Part shown: positions 8,772-17,124 of the stretch, one piece after another
Layout: each line of letters opens with the position of its first letter
How positions within the stretch are numbered: the stretch's first letter is position 1
Assembly: GCA_017476005.1 (NCBI GenBank)
Contig: JAFVEM010000075.1
Coordinates: 1-64,000, forward strand
Direction: 5' to 3'
DNA: 64,000 nucleotides
Source: Selenomonadaceae bacterium
GTDB taxonomy: Bacteria > Bacillota > Negativicutes > Selenomonadales > Selenomonadaceae
Position numbers and translations under genes: made by a program
Notes under the pieces: model-generated
What the model saw: only the letters and a program-made list of their open reading frames with translations
Told to the model about the DNA's origin: nothing
Database searches by the model: none

Positions 8772-9197
8772 TTACACGTCTTCTTCCACATTGAAGAGGT
8801 GGTTCTTTTTCATCTTCGCGGCGTAGGGGAGGAGTTTGTCCAAAGTAGTGCGTTCCTTGGCGCCGTTCATGTTGGCCATGATAATTTCCTGCACGTCGAA
8901 CTCTGCCAAGAGTTGCAGACTGGCGCCGGAGGGAATGTAAGGATCCTCCGTGTCCGCCACTACCAGCACGGCATCAAATTCTCGCTTACCGTCGGCGATT
9001 CCCTTAAAGAGAGCCAAAGCCTCGGCGTTGCAATACAGCCTTTGATCCCGATTATCGATGGTGCAACCGGTGTACAGAGTACCGTCCTCCGCCAGCGCAC
9101 AAGCCCCCACCGCCAAGGCCGTATGTTCCACATACGCATTGCGCGTGGCCTCCATAGCCATCCGCAACATAGTATCCAGAATATCCTCATTCAACAT
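8772..9197 (-). CDS. Cytidine deaminase-like protein without zinc ligands
   Basis: The 141-residue protein has the length and sequence pattern of homotetrameric cytidine deaminases (VGACALAEDGTLYTGC, ALFKGIADG, the TLDKLLP tail). Two catalytic motifs are altered. The Cys of the C-A-E box is Asn (YCNAEALALF); a Cys sits one residue too early. The P-C-G-A-C box reads PSGAS, so both remaining zinc cysteines are Ser. The catalytic Glu is retained. Without Zn the normal hydrolytic deamination is not expected, so it is probably a binding or regulatory protein derived from the enzyme. It is read with hup, and AGGAGG precedes its ATG. Confidence 0.8.
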   Translation of the reverse strand: MLNEDILDTMLRMAMEATRNAYVEHTALAVGACALAEDGTLYTGCTIDNRDQRLYCNAEALALFKGIADGKREFDAVLVVADTEDPYIPSGASLQLLAEFDVQEIIMANMNGAKERTTLDKLLPYAAKMKKNHLFNVEEDV

Positions 9198-9250
9198 GAT
9201 TTTTCCTCCTAAGAATCATTTGGAAAACCATCTTTCATTCTTCAGCATAT

Positions 9251-9256
9251 ATTATA
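9251..9256 (-). promoter_or_regulatory. -10 element for the deaminase-like/hup operon
   Basis: A perfect TATAAT on the minus strand lies 54 bp before the start codon at 9197. The -35 region is poor. Confidence 0.4.
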
Positions 9257-9371
9257 CCACAAAAATAAAAATCCTGTTGCGCTATGAAAAAAATATTAGG
9301 GAAAAATGAACCGATGGTTTATAATGAAGCTAGCGGATTTTTTTCTGTGTCACATCATAGGAGGTTCACCC

Positions 9372-10589
9372 ATGGATTTTTCTACCTATTTGAAGGAGTA
9401 TCCCAGTGCCGACGGGCGGTTTGGTAAGTATGGCGGCGCTTATTTGCCGGAGAAACTGATACCGGCTTTTAAGGAAATTGCCGAGGCTTATCTTACCATT
9501 TGCCACTCCTCCCAATTTGTCAGCGAACTTAGACGTATTCGCCGGGAGTTTCAAGGACGCCCCACTCCCGTGTATCACTGCGAGCGGCTTTCGCGGAAAT
9601 TGGGTCACTGCCAGATTTACCTGAAGCGAGAGGACTTAAACCACACCGGCGCCCATAAGCTGAATCACTGCATGGGTGAAGGTCTGCTCGCAAAGTTCTT
9701 GGGCAAAAAGCGCATCATCGCCGAAACCGGCGCCGGACAACATGGGGTGGCGCTGGCTACGGCGGCGGCTTTCTTTGGCCTTGACTGCACCATATACATG
9801 GGGGAAGTGGATATAGCCAAACAGGCTCCCAATGTGGCTCGCATGAAAGTCTTGGGCGCTAAGGTGGTGCCGGTTACCAGCGGCCTGAAAACCTTAAAAG
9901 AGGCGGTGGATGCCGCTTTTGAGGATTATTTGCAGAACTACGAGGACACCATTTACTGCATCGGGTCTGCCGTTGGCCCTCATCCCTTCCCCATGATGGT
10001 ACGGGATTTTCAGACCGTGGTAGGCATAGAGGCCAGAGAGCAGTTTGTGGAGATGATGGGTTTCCTGCCGGATGTGGTAACGGCCTGTGTGGGCGGCGGC
10101 AGTAATGCCATCGGTATGTTCGTCCCCTTCCTTAATGATCCGGTGGAAATCGTGGGAGTGGAGCCTTTAGGACGTGGGCAAAAGACCGGCGACCACGCCG
10201 CCTCCATGACCTTCGGTAGTGAGGGTGTAATGCACGGCTTTGACAGCATTATGCTGAAAGATGGGGAGGGTAACCCTGCGCCGGTTTATTCCGTGGCCAG
10301 CGGTTTGGATTATCCCTCGGTGGGGCCGGAACACGCTTTCTTGCGCGAGGCCGACCGGGTGAAGTACGATTCCGTCACCGATGAGGAGGCCATTGACGCT
10401 TTCTTTAAACTGTCTCGTTACGAGGGAATTATTCCCGCCCTAGAAAGCGCCCACGCCGTGGCCTACGCCATGCGTCGCGCCAAAGAGAAGGGCGTCGGCT
10501 CCATTTTGGTGAATTTGAGCGGTCGGGGCGACAAGGATCTGGATTATGTCATCGAGCATTACGGCACCGGCGAAAATTATCGGGATTAA
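9372..10589 (+). CDS. trpB: Tryptophan synthase beta chain (stand-alone)
   Basis: This 405-residue PLP enzyme condenses indole with L-serine to form L-tryptophan. The PLP lysine is Lys96 in HTGAHKLNH, the active-site Glu is in ETGAGQHG, and the phosphate-binding loop is GGGSN near 236. The N-terminal [12 protein letters not shown] is typical of TrpB. ATG 9372 has an ideal AGGAGGT at 9359-9365; an upstream in-frame ATG at 9306 has none. No trpA is adjacent. It may work with a distant trpA or salvage indole. The trpEG pair of this window is 48 kb away. Confidence 0.92.
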   Translation: MDFSTYLKEYPSADGRFGKYGGAYLPEKLIPAFKEIAEAYLTICHSSQFVSELRRIRREFQGRPTPVYHCERLSRKLGHCQIYLKREDLNHTGAHKLNHCMGEGLLAKFLGKKRIIAETGAGQHGVALATAAAFFGLDCTIYMGEVDIAKQAPNVARMKVLGAKVVPVTSGLKTLKEAVDAAFEDYLQNYEDTIYCIGSAVGPHPFPMMVRDFQTVVGIEAREQFVEMMGFLPDVVTACVGGGSNAIGMFVPFLNDPVEIVGVEPLGRGQKTGDHAASMTFGSEGVMHGFDSIMLKDGEGNPAPVYSVASGLDYPSVGPEHAFLREADRVKYDSVTDEEAIDAFFKLSRYEGIIPALESAHAVAYAMRRAKEKGVGSILVNLSGRGDKDLDYVIEHYGTGENYRD

Positions 10590-10620
10590 TTTTTTTACGC
10601 AGGACAGGGAGGAAAGATTT

Positions 10621-11316
10621 ATGAAAATTTGGCAACAGATTTTGGTGGCAGTGCTTGCGGTGTGTTGTTTCGTCGGCATTAACCCGGCTGAAGCGGCGCC
10701 CTCTTCGCCGGAGTGGGTGGCAAGCCTTGAGGCCGCCAAGGACGCGAAACAGATGGTGGTAGTGGCCGGAGTGAGCGGCGCGGCAGCCTCCATCTCCATG
10801 CATAACCGCGCCGAGGACGGCAGTTGGGAACAGATCATGTCCACTCCCGGCTTTATCGGGGTAAACGGCCTCGGTAAAGACAAAGAATGGAACGGCAAAA
10901 CCCCCGTGGGCGTCTTTCATTTTAATCGCGCCTTTGGCCTCGCCGACGATCCCGGTTGCGCCCTGGATTATGTAAAGGTGGATGAAAATTATTACTGGTC
11001 GGGGGATGCCCGTCCCGGCATGAAGTATAATCAGTTGGTGGATATTCGGGAACTGCCGGCGCTGAATGTGGATGTCAGCGAACATCTGGTGTATTTTGCC
11101 GGTCGTTACGATTATTGCCTGAACATCAGCTATAACGAAGAAGGTGTGCCGGGGGTAGGCAGCGCCATTTTCCTCCAGTGCTTCGATAAGGCCATGCCCT
11201 TCACCGGCGGCGGCGTAGCCATCCCGGCGGATAAAATGCGCTTCGTCATGGAGAACGTGCAGCCGGATTGCGTAGTGGTTATTGATTCCTTAAATAATCT
11301 GGGCGGCAAGTTCTAG
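10621..11316 (+). CDS. Secreted YkuD/L,D-transpeptidase-like protein lacking catalytic Cys and His
   Basis: The 231-residue product has a signal peptide (cleavage after A-E-A, about residue 25) and the fold landmarks of the L,D-transpeptidase group: GKTPVGVFHFNRAFG in the middle and a C-terminal G-S-A-I-F-L...V-A-I-P block. In active members that block carries His after G-S-x-I-F and Cys in T-x-G-C. Here these positions are Gln186 and Gly198 (TGGGVAIP). Peptidoglycan cross-linking is therefore not expected, and a non-catalytic cell-wall role is more likely. It follows trpB by 31 nt and may be co-transcribed with it. Confidence 0.72.
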   Translation: MKIWQQILVAVLAVCCFVGINPAEAAPSSPEWVASLEAAKDAKQMVVVAGVSGAAASISMHNRAEDGSWEQIMSTPGFIGVNGLGKDKEWNGKTPVGVFHFNRAFGLADDPGCALDYVKVDENYYWSGDARPGMKYNQLVDIRELPALNVDVSEHLVYFAGRYDYCLNISYNEEGVPGVGSAIFLQCFDKAMPFTGGGVAIPADKMRFVMENVQPDCVVVIDSLNNLGGKF

Positions 11317-11328
11317 TGACGAAACAAT

Positions 11329-11357
11329 TTGACTAAACTTAATACAAACCGTATAAT
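11329..11357 (+). promoter_or_regulatory. Strong promoter of the phosphofructokinase gene
   Basis: TTGACT (11329-11334) and TATAAT (11352-11357) are separated by 17 bp, close to the sigma-70/sigma-A consensus. Confidence 0.8.
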
Positions 11358-11411
11358 CAAGGGCGTGTTCGCGGTCAGTGAAATTTACCGCGAAATTAAG
11401 GAGGAAAATTG

Positions 11412-12674
11412 ATGATCGGTATCAAAAACGTAGTAGCTATCGTTTGCGGCGGCGGTCCGGCTCCGGGTATCAACGCCGTTATCTCTGCCGTTACCAACGA
11501 GGCCAATCGCCGGGGTTGGGACGTGCTAGGTATGTATGACGGGTTTTCTAGGCTCGCTCGCGGTGAGAAGAACTACATTCGCCTCGATTTTTCTAACGTG
11601 AGCCGCATTCATCTCACCGGCGGTTGCATTTTGAAAATGTCTCGCTTTAACCCCACCAAAAAGGAATCGGATCTCAGGACGGTGGTGGAAACCCTGACGG
11701 AACTGGGGGTCACCCATTTGGTGACCATCGGCGGCGACGACACGGCCTACAGCTCCACGGCTGTATCCGAGTACGCGCGCAACATGGGACGCACCATCAA
11801 CGTGGTGCATGTTCCCAAGACCATCGACAACGATTTGCCCCTGCCGGAAGGGGTACCTACCTTCGGTTTTGAAACGGCGCGCGCTTTCGGTACCACCGAA
11901 ATTCAAAACCTCATGGAAGACGCTCGCACCACCAATGACCGCTGGTATTTTACCATCGCCATGGGACGCACGGCCGGTCACTTGGCTCTCGGCATGGGGC
12001 GTTCCGCCGGCGCCGCCCTCACCATTATCCCCGAGGAGTTCCCTCAGGAACACATTCGCTTGCAGCAAGTGGTCGATATTATCACCGGCTCCATCGTGAA
12101 ACGTCGTCTTACCGGGAAGAATTACGGCGTGGCGGTTATCGCCGAGGGCGTGATTGAGAAAATCGCCGAGGAAGATTTCAAGGCTTTGGGCGAAATAGTT
12201 TTGGACGAACACGGTCATATTCGCTACAGCGAGCTGGACTTCGGCGAAATTCTGAAGCAACAGGTTTTGGCGGAAGTAAAGAAACTGGGCTTTAAAATCG
12301 CCATCGTCGATAAGGAAATCGGCTACGAACTTCGTTGCACCGCCCCCATCGCCTATGATATAGACTATGCGCGTAATTTGGGCTATGAGGCCATGCAGTT
12401 CCTCTTTAGGGGCGACAGCGGCGCCCTCATTACCATTCAGGACAATCAGGCCGTACCCATGCGCTTCGAGGACATCCGTGACCCCAACACCGGAAAAACC
12501 AAGGTGCGGAAAGTGAATATTAACTCCGTTCACTACAAAATTGCCCGCGGCTTCATGATGCGCATCGAGCAGGGAGACTTAGAGGATCCTGGACTGGCTA
12601 ACGCCTTCCGCATGGACACCCAAGAGTTCAAACAGCGCTACGGTTATCTCTTCGACGAGGAACCTAGTTTGTAA
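11412..12674 (+). CDS. Phosphofructokinase, probably PPi-dependent
   Basis: The 420-residue enzyme phosphorylates fructose 6-phosphate in glycolysis. The nucleotide/diphosphate loop is GGGPAPGIN (13-21). Residues that decide the phosphoryl donor are the second Asp of GGDD (107-110) and Lys136 in PKTIDND. ATP-dependent enzymes have GGDG and PGTIDND, so the sequence predicts pyrophosphate use and a reversible reaction. Substrate residues in MGRTAGHLALG are intact. ATG 11412 is preferred to the TTG immediately before it because GGAGG lies at good spacing. It is monocistronic with its own promoter and terminator. Confidence 0.9.
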   Translation: MIGIKNVVAIVCGGGPAPGINAVISAVTNEANRRGWDVLGMYDGFSRLARGEKNYIRLDFSNVSRIHLTGGCILKMSRFNPTKKESDLRTVVETLTELGVTHLVTIGGDDTAYSSTAVSEYARNMGRTINVVHVPKTIDNDLPLPEGVPTFGFETARAFGTTEIQNLMEDARTTNDRWYFTIAMGRTAGHLALGMGRSAGAALTIIPEEFPQEHIRLQQVVDIITGSIVKRRLTGKNYGVAVIAEGVIEKIAEEDFKALGEIVLDEHGHIRYSELDFGEILKQQVLAEVKKLGFKIAIVDKEIGYELRCTAPIAYDIDYARNLGYEAMQFLFRGDSGALITIQDNQAVPMRFEDIRDPNTGKTKVRKVNINSVHYKIARGFMMRIEQGDLEDPGLANAFRMDTQEFKQRYGYLFDEEPSL

Positions 12675-12692
12675 TTTCTGATTTTCACCAGC

Positions 12693-12730
12693 AAAACTCC
12701 GTTGGGCTAAAACCTGACGGAGTTTTGTGC
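12693..12730 (+). terminator. Terminator after phosphofructokinase
   Basis: A perfect 10-bp stem (AAAACTCCGT/ACGGAGTTTT, 12693-12702 with 12717-12726) ends in a T-run. Confidence 0.8.
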
Positions 12731-12761
12731 TTATGATACCCCAAAAGGAGCTGATGAGAAA

Positions 12762-13562
12762 ATGGCGATAAAACTTTTTGTGACGGACTTGGACGGGACT
12801 TTGCTCCCGGCGGGAAAAGATGTGCCGGAGGCCAATCGATTAGCGGCGCAAAAAGCAGTGGCGCAAGGCGTGGTGGTGACGATAGCCACGGGGCGCATGT
12901 ACAAAGCGGCGCTGCCGGTGGCCAAATCCCTAGAGGTGGATGTGCCGATTATTACCTTTAACGGAGCCTTGATAAAATCCGTGCAGGGTAAGGTGTATTA
13001 TGCCTCCTATATCGCGCCGGAATTGGTGAGGGAAGCGCTGGATTTTTGCCGAAAGCAAGATTGGCATGTGAATTTGTACAGCGGCGACGAGCTTTACTAC
13101 GCCGAACATAACCAGTACGCGCAGGAATATGAAATCAATCAGGCCATACATGGCGCCGCCATCGGCTGGGAAGGAATGCGCGCCAAGAGCGACGAAGTGG
13201 CAAAACTCCTCTCTATCGCGGACTCCCGGGAGGAAACCGACCGGCGCGTGGCCTTGCTCCAAGAAAAATTTGCCGGACGGCTTAACGTCTTTTCCTCCAC
13301 GGATCACTATACGGAAATCGTAAATCCCGGAGTCACCAAGGCCAGCGGCATAGCCAGACTGGCGGAAAAACTGGGCGTAAGCATTGAGGAAACCATGGCC
13401 ATTGGCGACGGCGATAACGATATTCCCATGCTCAAAGCCGTGGGCAAAAGCGTAGCCATGGGTAACGCCACCCCGGAGGTCAAGGCCGTTTGCGATTACG
13501 AAACGGACGTTTGCGAGGCGAACGGTTTTGCCAAAGCGATAGAGAAATATGTACTCGCCTAA
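12762..13562 (+). CDS. Cof-type HAD-family phosphatase
   Basis: The 266-residue HAD hydrolase has the nucleophile motif VTDLDGT (Asp9 and Asp11), motif II in ATGRM, and the C-terminal metal motif GDGDNDIPML. A cap domain of the C2 type lies between. Such enzymes dephosphorylate sugar phosphates, flavin mononucleotide or similar small molecules; the substrate is unknown here. It starts an operon with a methyltransferase (14-bp overlap) and a ChbG-type deacetylase (4-bp overlap), implying translational coupling. Confidence 0.88.
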   Translation: MAIKLFVTDLDGTLLPAGKDVPEANRLAAQKAVAQGVVVTIATGRMYKAALPVAKSLEVDVPIITFNGALIKSVQGKVYYASYIAPELVREALDFCRKQDWHVNLYSGDELYYAEHNQYAQEYEINQAIHGAAIGWEGMRAKSDEVAKLLSIADSREETDRRVALLQEKFAGRLNVFSSTDHYTEIVNPGVTKASGIARLAEKLGVSIEETMAIGDGDNDIPMLKAVGKSVAMGNATPEVKAVCDYETDVCEANGFAKAIEKYVLA

Positions 13563-14343
13563 AACCGTTGTCACCACCGGTCGCAAGTTTAGCAGCGAGA
13601 CTTTATCCATCGCGCGAGAGTTGGCGAACCGTCTGGCGCTGCCATTGGTGAAACGAGGTCGCCGTTCCCTTGAGGAGCTACGGCAAGAGAGTGACGCGGC
13701 ATTTATTCTCGTAGTCAAACAAGAAGGCTTGGTGCTGGAAACCACCGGGGGAGAATTCTTTTTTCATCCTAATCTGGCGCAGTTACGGCTAAAAAATTTG
13801 CGGCTGGGGCAGGGCGATCACTTGGTGGAGGCCATGGCTTTAGCTCCGGGCATGAGAGTTTTGGATGCTACCTTGGGATTGGCCACGGATGCCACGGTGG
13901 CATCCTTTGCGGTGGGGGCTGAGGGGAAAGTGACGGGACTGGAGTCTAGTCCCCTAATCGCGGCGGTGGTGTCTCACGGACTGAAGCATTTTAAGGCGGT
14001 GAATTATCCCTTGCAGGAAGCCATGCGAGGGATAGAGGTAATTCACACTGATTATCTGGCCTACCTGAAACAAACGCCGGACAAGACCTTTGACGCGGTG
14101 TATTTTGACCCCATGTTTCGCCATCCCTTCATGGCCAGCAGTCATTTGAATCCCTTGCGCTCGCTGGCCGACCATCGCCCCGTGAGTGGGGAGGCTGTCC
14201 GAGAAGCCTGTCGCGTGGCGAAAAGACGAGTTGTCCTGAAAGAAAGCTCCCACAGCGAGGAATTTCAACGCTTGGGCTTTACCAAGATAGTGGGGGGACG
14301 GTACAGCAAAATCCATTACGGGATAATCGAGGTGAGCCGGTGA
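13549..14343 (+). CDS. Class I SAM-dependent methyltransferase, RsmJ-like
   Basis: The 264-residue protein has a Rossmann-type SAM site (APGMRVLDATLGLATDATVAS near residue 100) and a D-P-M-F motif (VYFDPMFRH near 185) like those of the RsmJ/DUF548 group, which methylates 16S rRNA guanine. The N-terminal region (about 1-75) resembles the small domain of that family. The RNA target is an inference from family resemblance only. It is coupled to the HAD gene upstream and the ChbG-like gene downstream. Confidence 0.7.
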   Translation: MYSPKTVVTTGRKFSSETLSIARELANRLALPLVKRGRRSLEELRQESDAAFILVVKQEGLVLETTGGEFFFHPNLAQLRLKNLRLGQGDHLVEAMALAPGMRVLDATLGLATDATVASFAVGAEGKVTGLESSPLIAAVVSHGLKHFKAVNYPLQEAMRGIEVIHTDYLAYLKQTPDKTFDAVYFDPMFRHPFMASSHLNPLRSLADHRPVSGEAVREACRVAKRRVVLKESSHSEEFQRLGFTKIVGGRYSKIHYGIIEVSR

Positions 14344-15188
14344 AAAAAATAATCGCCAATGCCGATGATTTTGGTCGGCATGAACTCATTAACGCCGCCG
14401 TGCAAAAAGCGGTCAGGGAGGGGTGCCTCCGCTCCGCCACCTTGATGCCGGGGGGTGTGGCCTTTGCCGGGGCGGTAAAGCTAGCCAAAAACGAAAAAAA
14501 TTTGGGCGTGGGAATCCATTTCACTTTGGTAAACGGCAATCCCATCTTGCCAAAGGAAGAAATTCCTTCACTGGTTGACGCGAACGGCTTGTTTTATGAC
14601 AGCTATAATATTTTCGTCAAGCGTTACCTATTGGGAAAAATTTCTTTGGAGGAAGTCAAAAAGGAACTGGCCGCCCAGCTAAATAAAATAGAGGGCGCCG
14701 GACTAAAACTCACCCACGCCGACAGTCATCAGCATATGCACACCCTGCCCGGCATTAACGCCATTGTCATCGAGCTTGCCGCCAAGGCCGGGATTAAAGC
14801 CATACGCATCCCAAAGGCACCGCTTTTCACCGGTAATTTTGGCGGAGTAGGGCAACTTATCGGGCGAGTAGGCTTGTGGACTCTTTCCGCTCTCATCGCC
14901 CAAAAAGCCAAAGCCGCCGGACTCCGAACTCCCGAGCATTTTGCCGGTATCGTGGCCGGGGAGGCAGTGAGCGAGGCGGCCTTGTTAAACATTATTGATA
15001 ACCTGCCGGAGGGCGTAACGGAAATCATGCTCCACCCCGGCACGGACAACGCCGTCTTGCAACGGGATTGCGCTTGGAAACATGACTTTGTGGCGGAGCT
15101 TACGGCCTTGACTTCCACAAAAGTGCAACAAAAGTTAGCCGAAGGACAGGTAGCGGTTGTAAATTTTGAGGAGCTTGGGCGCGGTTAG
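14340..15188 (+). CDS. ChbG/HpnK (YdjC)-family carbohydrate deacetylase
   Basis: The 282-residue protein carries the polysaccharide-deacetylase-like YdjC motifs: NADDFG at the N-terminus (metal-binding Asp pair), GIHFTL near residue 60, HADSHQHMH near 123 and the late LHPG. Known members deacetylate chito-oligosaccharides or hopanoid-linked GlcNAc. The GTG start overlaps the stop of the methyltransferase (GTGA). The true substrate is not shown by the context. Confidence 0.85.
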   Translation: MKKIIANADDFGRHELINAAVQKAVREGCLRSATLMPGGVAFAGAVKLAKNEKNLGVGIHFTLVNGNPILPKEEIPSLVDANGLFYDSYNIFVKRYLLGKISLEEVKKELAAQLNKIEGAGLKLTHADSHQHMHTLPGINAIVIELAAKAGIKAIRIPKAPLFTGNFGGVGQLIGRVGLWTLSALIAQKAKAAGLRTPEHFAGIVAGEAVSEAALLNIIDNLPEGVTEIMLHPGTDNAVLQRDCAWKHDFVAELTALTSTKVQQKLAEGQVAVVNFEELGRG

Positions 15189-15198
15189 TTACGGCGCT

Positions 15199-15315
15199 TC
15201 ACTCAAGCAACAACTCCTCTCCGGGGCTCGACAGCAAAATGTTAGTTTCCACCACGGAAAGCCCTTTCTCTATGGCGGTGATGACCTTTGCAGATAATTT
15301 CTTTTTACCGAGAAG
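15199..15315 (-). pseudogene. Possible minus-strand gene remnant
   Basis: Read on the minus strand, this spacer encodes a protein-like stretch (L-S-A-K-V-I-T-A-I-E-K-G-L-S-V-V-E-T-N and on to S-P-G-E-E-L-L-L-E-stop at 15199). No suitable start codon is present upstream in frame. It could be the decayed 3' end of a lost gene, or chance. Confidence 0.25.
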
Positions 15316-15327
15316 GGAAGAACAATA

Positions 15328-16974
15328 ATGAAAAAAGCACTGGTACTGCTGCTTATGGTGTGTTTGTGTATGCTTACGGCTTGCGGCCGGGAGGCCTCAC
15401 CTGATAATTTGAAGGTCATGCTGGGGTCTAACGTGATGACCCTCGATACCGCTCAGGCTCGGGATTCGGCTTCCTTTGAGCTGATTGCCGATTGCCTTGA
15501 TGGACTGACTCAGCTTTCAGCGGAGGGAAACGCCGTTCCGGCTCTGGCCGAAAGTTTCGAGGTGTCGCCGGATGGGAAAACCTATACCTTTCACTTGCGC
15601 GACGCTAAGTGGGCTAACGGCGACCCCGTTACTGCCGCTGATTTTGTCTTTGCGTGGCGCAGGCATTGCGCGGATTCCGGGGAGTATTCGTATATGATGG
15701 GTTCCACCGTGGCTTGCGTGAAAAACGCCGACGCGGTCATTAAGGGCGCTGACCCTGCTACTTTAGGGGTTTCGGCTCCCGATGCCAAGACTTTCGTGGT
15801 GGAGTTGGAGGCGCCCGTGTCCTTCTTCCCCTCGCTGATGGCCTTTCCCAGTTTCTACCCCATTAACGAGAAATTTTATAACGGTCTTAAACCCGGCACC
15901 TACGGCACCAGCCCCGAAACTTTTCTGGCGAACGGCGCCTTTGCCCTGCAAGAATACCTGCCGGGTACCGCCAATATTCGGCTGAAAAAGAACGAGACAT
16001 ACTGGGATGCGGCGCGCGTTTCTTTGCCGGAACTTACTTATCAGGTGGTAGGCTCCTCGGACAATGCCCTTACGGCCTTTAAAAACAACACCCTGCAAAT
16101 GGTGCAAATCTCCGGCAATCAAGTGGAACATGTGAAAAAGGATCCGAAGCTCGCGCCAAACCTTAAAGCCGTGGCGGCAGGTTCTTTAAATTATCTTTCC
16201 TTTAACCAAGACCCGAAGAATCACCATGCCGGGGCGCTGGCCAACGTGAATTTGCGCCTTGCCCTCTCCCACGCCGTTGATCGGGAATCCTTGGTGAATA
16301 ACTACGTCATGGACGGCTCGGAGGCCACTTATACGGCTGTTCCTCGGCAGTTCGCTCCCAATGCCGACACCGGCGAATTTTTCTCCGCCGACCAACAGAA
16401 ATTTGCCGCTTGGGTGAGCTTTGATACGGAAAAGGCGCGCTCTTACCTCGCGAAAGCCAAGGAAGAATTGGGGCAGGAGACTTTTGACCTAGAGCTTATT
16501 TACGCCAGCGATGCCGGTGATACCGGCGTGAAAGTGGTACAGGCGCTTAAGGCGCAACTTGAAGAGAATTTACCCGGCGTGACCATTGCCCTGCAACCCA
16601 GTCCCAAGGCGGAGTATCTCAAAAATATTACTTCCAATAATTATGATCTGGCTGTCACCAACTGGGTGCCGGATTACGATGACCCCATGACCTTCCTAAA
16701 CCTCTGGACAACCGAAGGGTGCAAGACCGGCGAGCAGTGGAGCAACGCCGAGTACGACCGAATCATCGCCGAATGCAGTACCGGGGAGCTGGCCGCCGCT
16801 TATGCCGCACGTTGGGAGGCCATGTACCGGGCGGAGCAAATTCTTTTGGAAAACGCCGTCATCGCTCCCCTTTACACCAACGTCAACGCGGTCTTGATAG
16901 CCGATAACGTCACCGGCATCGAATTTCACGCCGCCGGAGTGGATCACGTCTATAAAGACGTTAAGTTGAAGTAA
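15328..16974 (+). CDS. Oligopeptide-binding lipoprotein (OppA-like, SBP family 5)
   Basis: The 548-residue protein has a lipobox ending in Cys19 (C-M-L-T-A-C) and the three-lobed family 5 pattern: an N-terminal NLKVMLGSNVMTLDTA strand, the DGLTQLSAEGNAVPALAE segment, and YTFHLRDAKWANGDPVTAADF near residue 90. Full length suggests peptide binding on the outer face of the inner membrane. No permease or ATPase gene is adjacent, so it must work with a transporter encoded elsewhere. It ends at a strong terminator. Confidence 0.88.
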   Translation: MKKALVLLLMVCLCMLTACGREASPDNLKVMLGSNVMTLDTAQARDSASFELIADCLDGLTQLSAEGNAVPALAESFEVSPDGKTYTFHLRDAKWANGDPVTAADFVFAWRRHCADSGEYSYMMGSTVACVKNADAVIKGADPATLGVSAPDAKTFVVELEAPVSFFPSLMAFPSFYPINEKFYNGLKPGTYGTSPETFLANGAFALQEYLPGTANIRLKKNETYWDAARVSLPELTYQVVGSSDNALTAFKNNTLQMVQISGNQVEHVKKDPKLAPNLKAVAAGSLNYLSFNQDPKNHHAGALANVNLRLALSHAVDRESLVNNYVMDGSEATYTAVPRQFAPNADTGEFFSADQQKFAAWVSFDTEKARSYLAKAKEELGQETFDLELIYASDAGDTGVKVVQALKAQLEENLPGVTIALQPSPKAEYLKNITSNNYDLAVTNWVPDYDDPMTFLNLWTTEGCKTGEQWSNAEYDRIIAECSTGELAAAYAARWEAMYRAEQILLENAVIAPLYTNVNAVLIADNVTGIEFHAAGVDHVYKDVKLK

Positions 16975-16989
16975 ACACGCGCTAAACCA

Positions 16990-17026
16990 AAACCCGTGCA
17001 GAATCTCAAGGGACTGCACGGGTTTT
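16990..17026 (+). terminator. Terminator after the oligopeptide-binding gene
   Basis: A perfect 12-bp stem (16990-17001 with 17014-17025) ends in a T-run. Confidence 0.85.
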
Positions 17027-17060
17027 TGGCCAAAAAATATTGTTCGCGCGGCGGTTTTAT

Positions 17061-17089
17061 TTGTGCTATAATTCTGCTGTCTTTATAAT
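17061..17089 (+). promoter_or_regulatory. Promoter of the S55-domain gene
   Basis: TTGTGC (17061-17066) and a perfect TATAAT (17084-17089) are separated by 17 bp. A second TATAAT lies at 17067-17072 without a good -35. Confidence 0.6.
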
Positions 17090-17124
17090 TTTAATGATAC
17101 TCTGGATAATGAGGTGAGCTGGAC

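Noticed and set aside
11526-12533. 335-codon minus-strand frame opposite phosphofructokinase
   Set aside because: It is fully contained within a clear gene and has no recognised domain.
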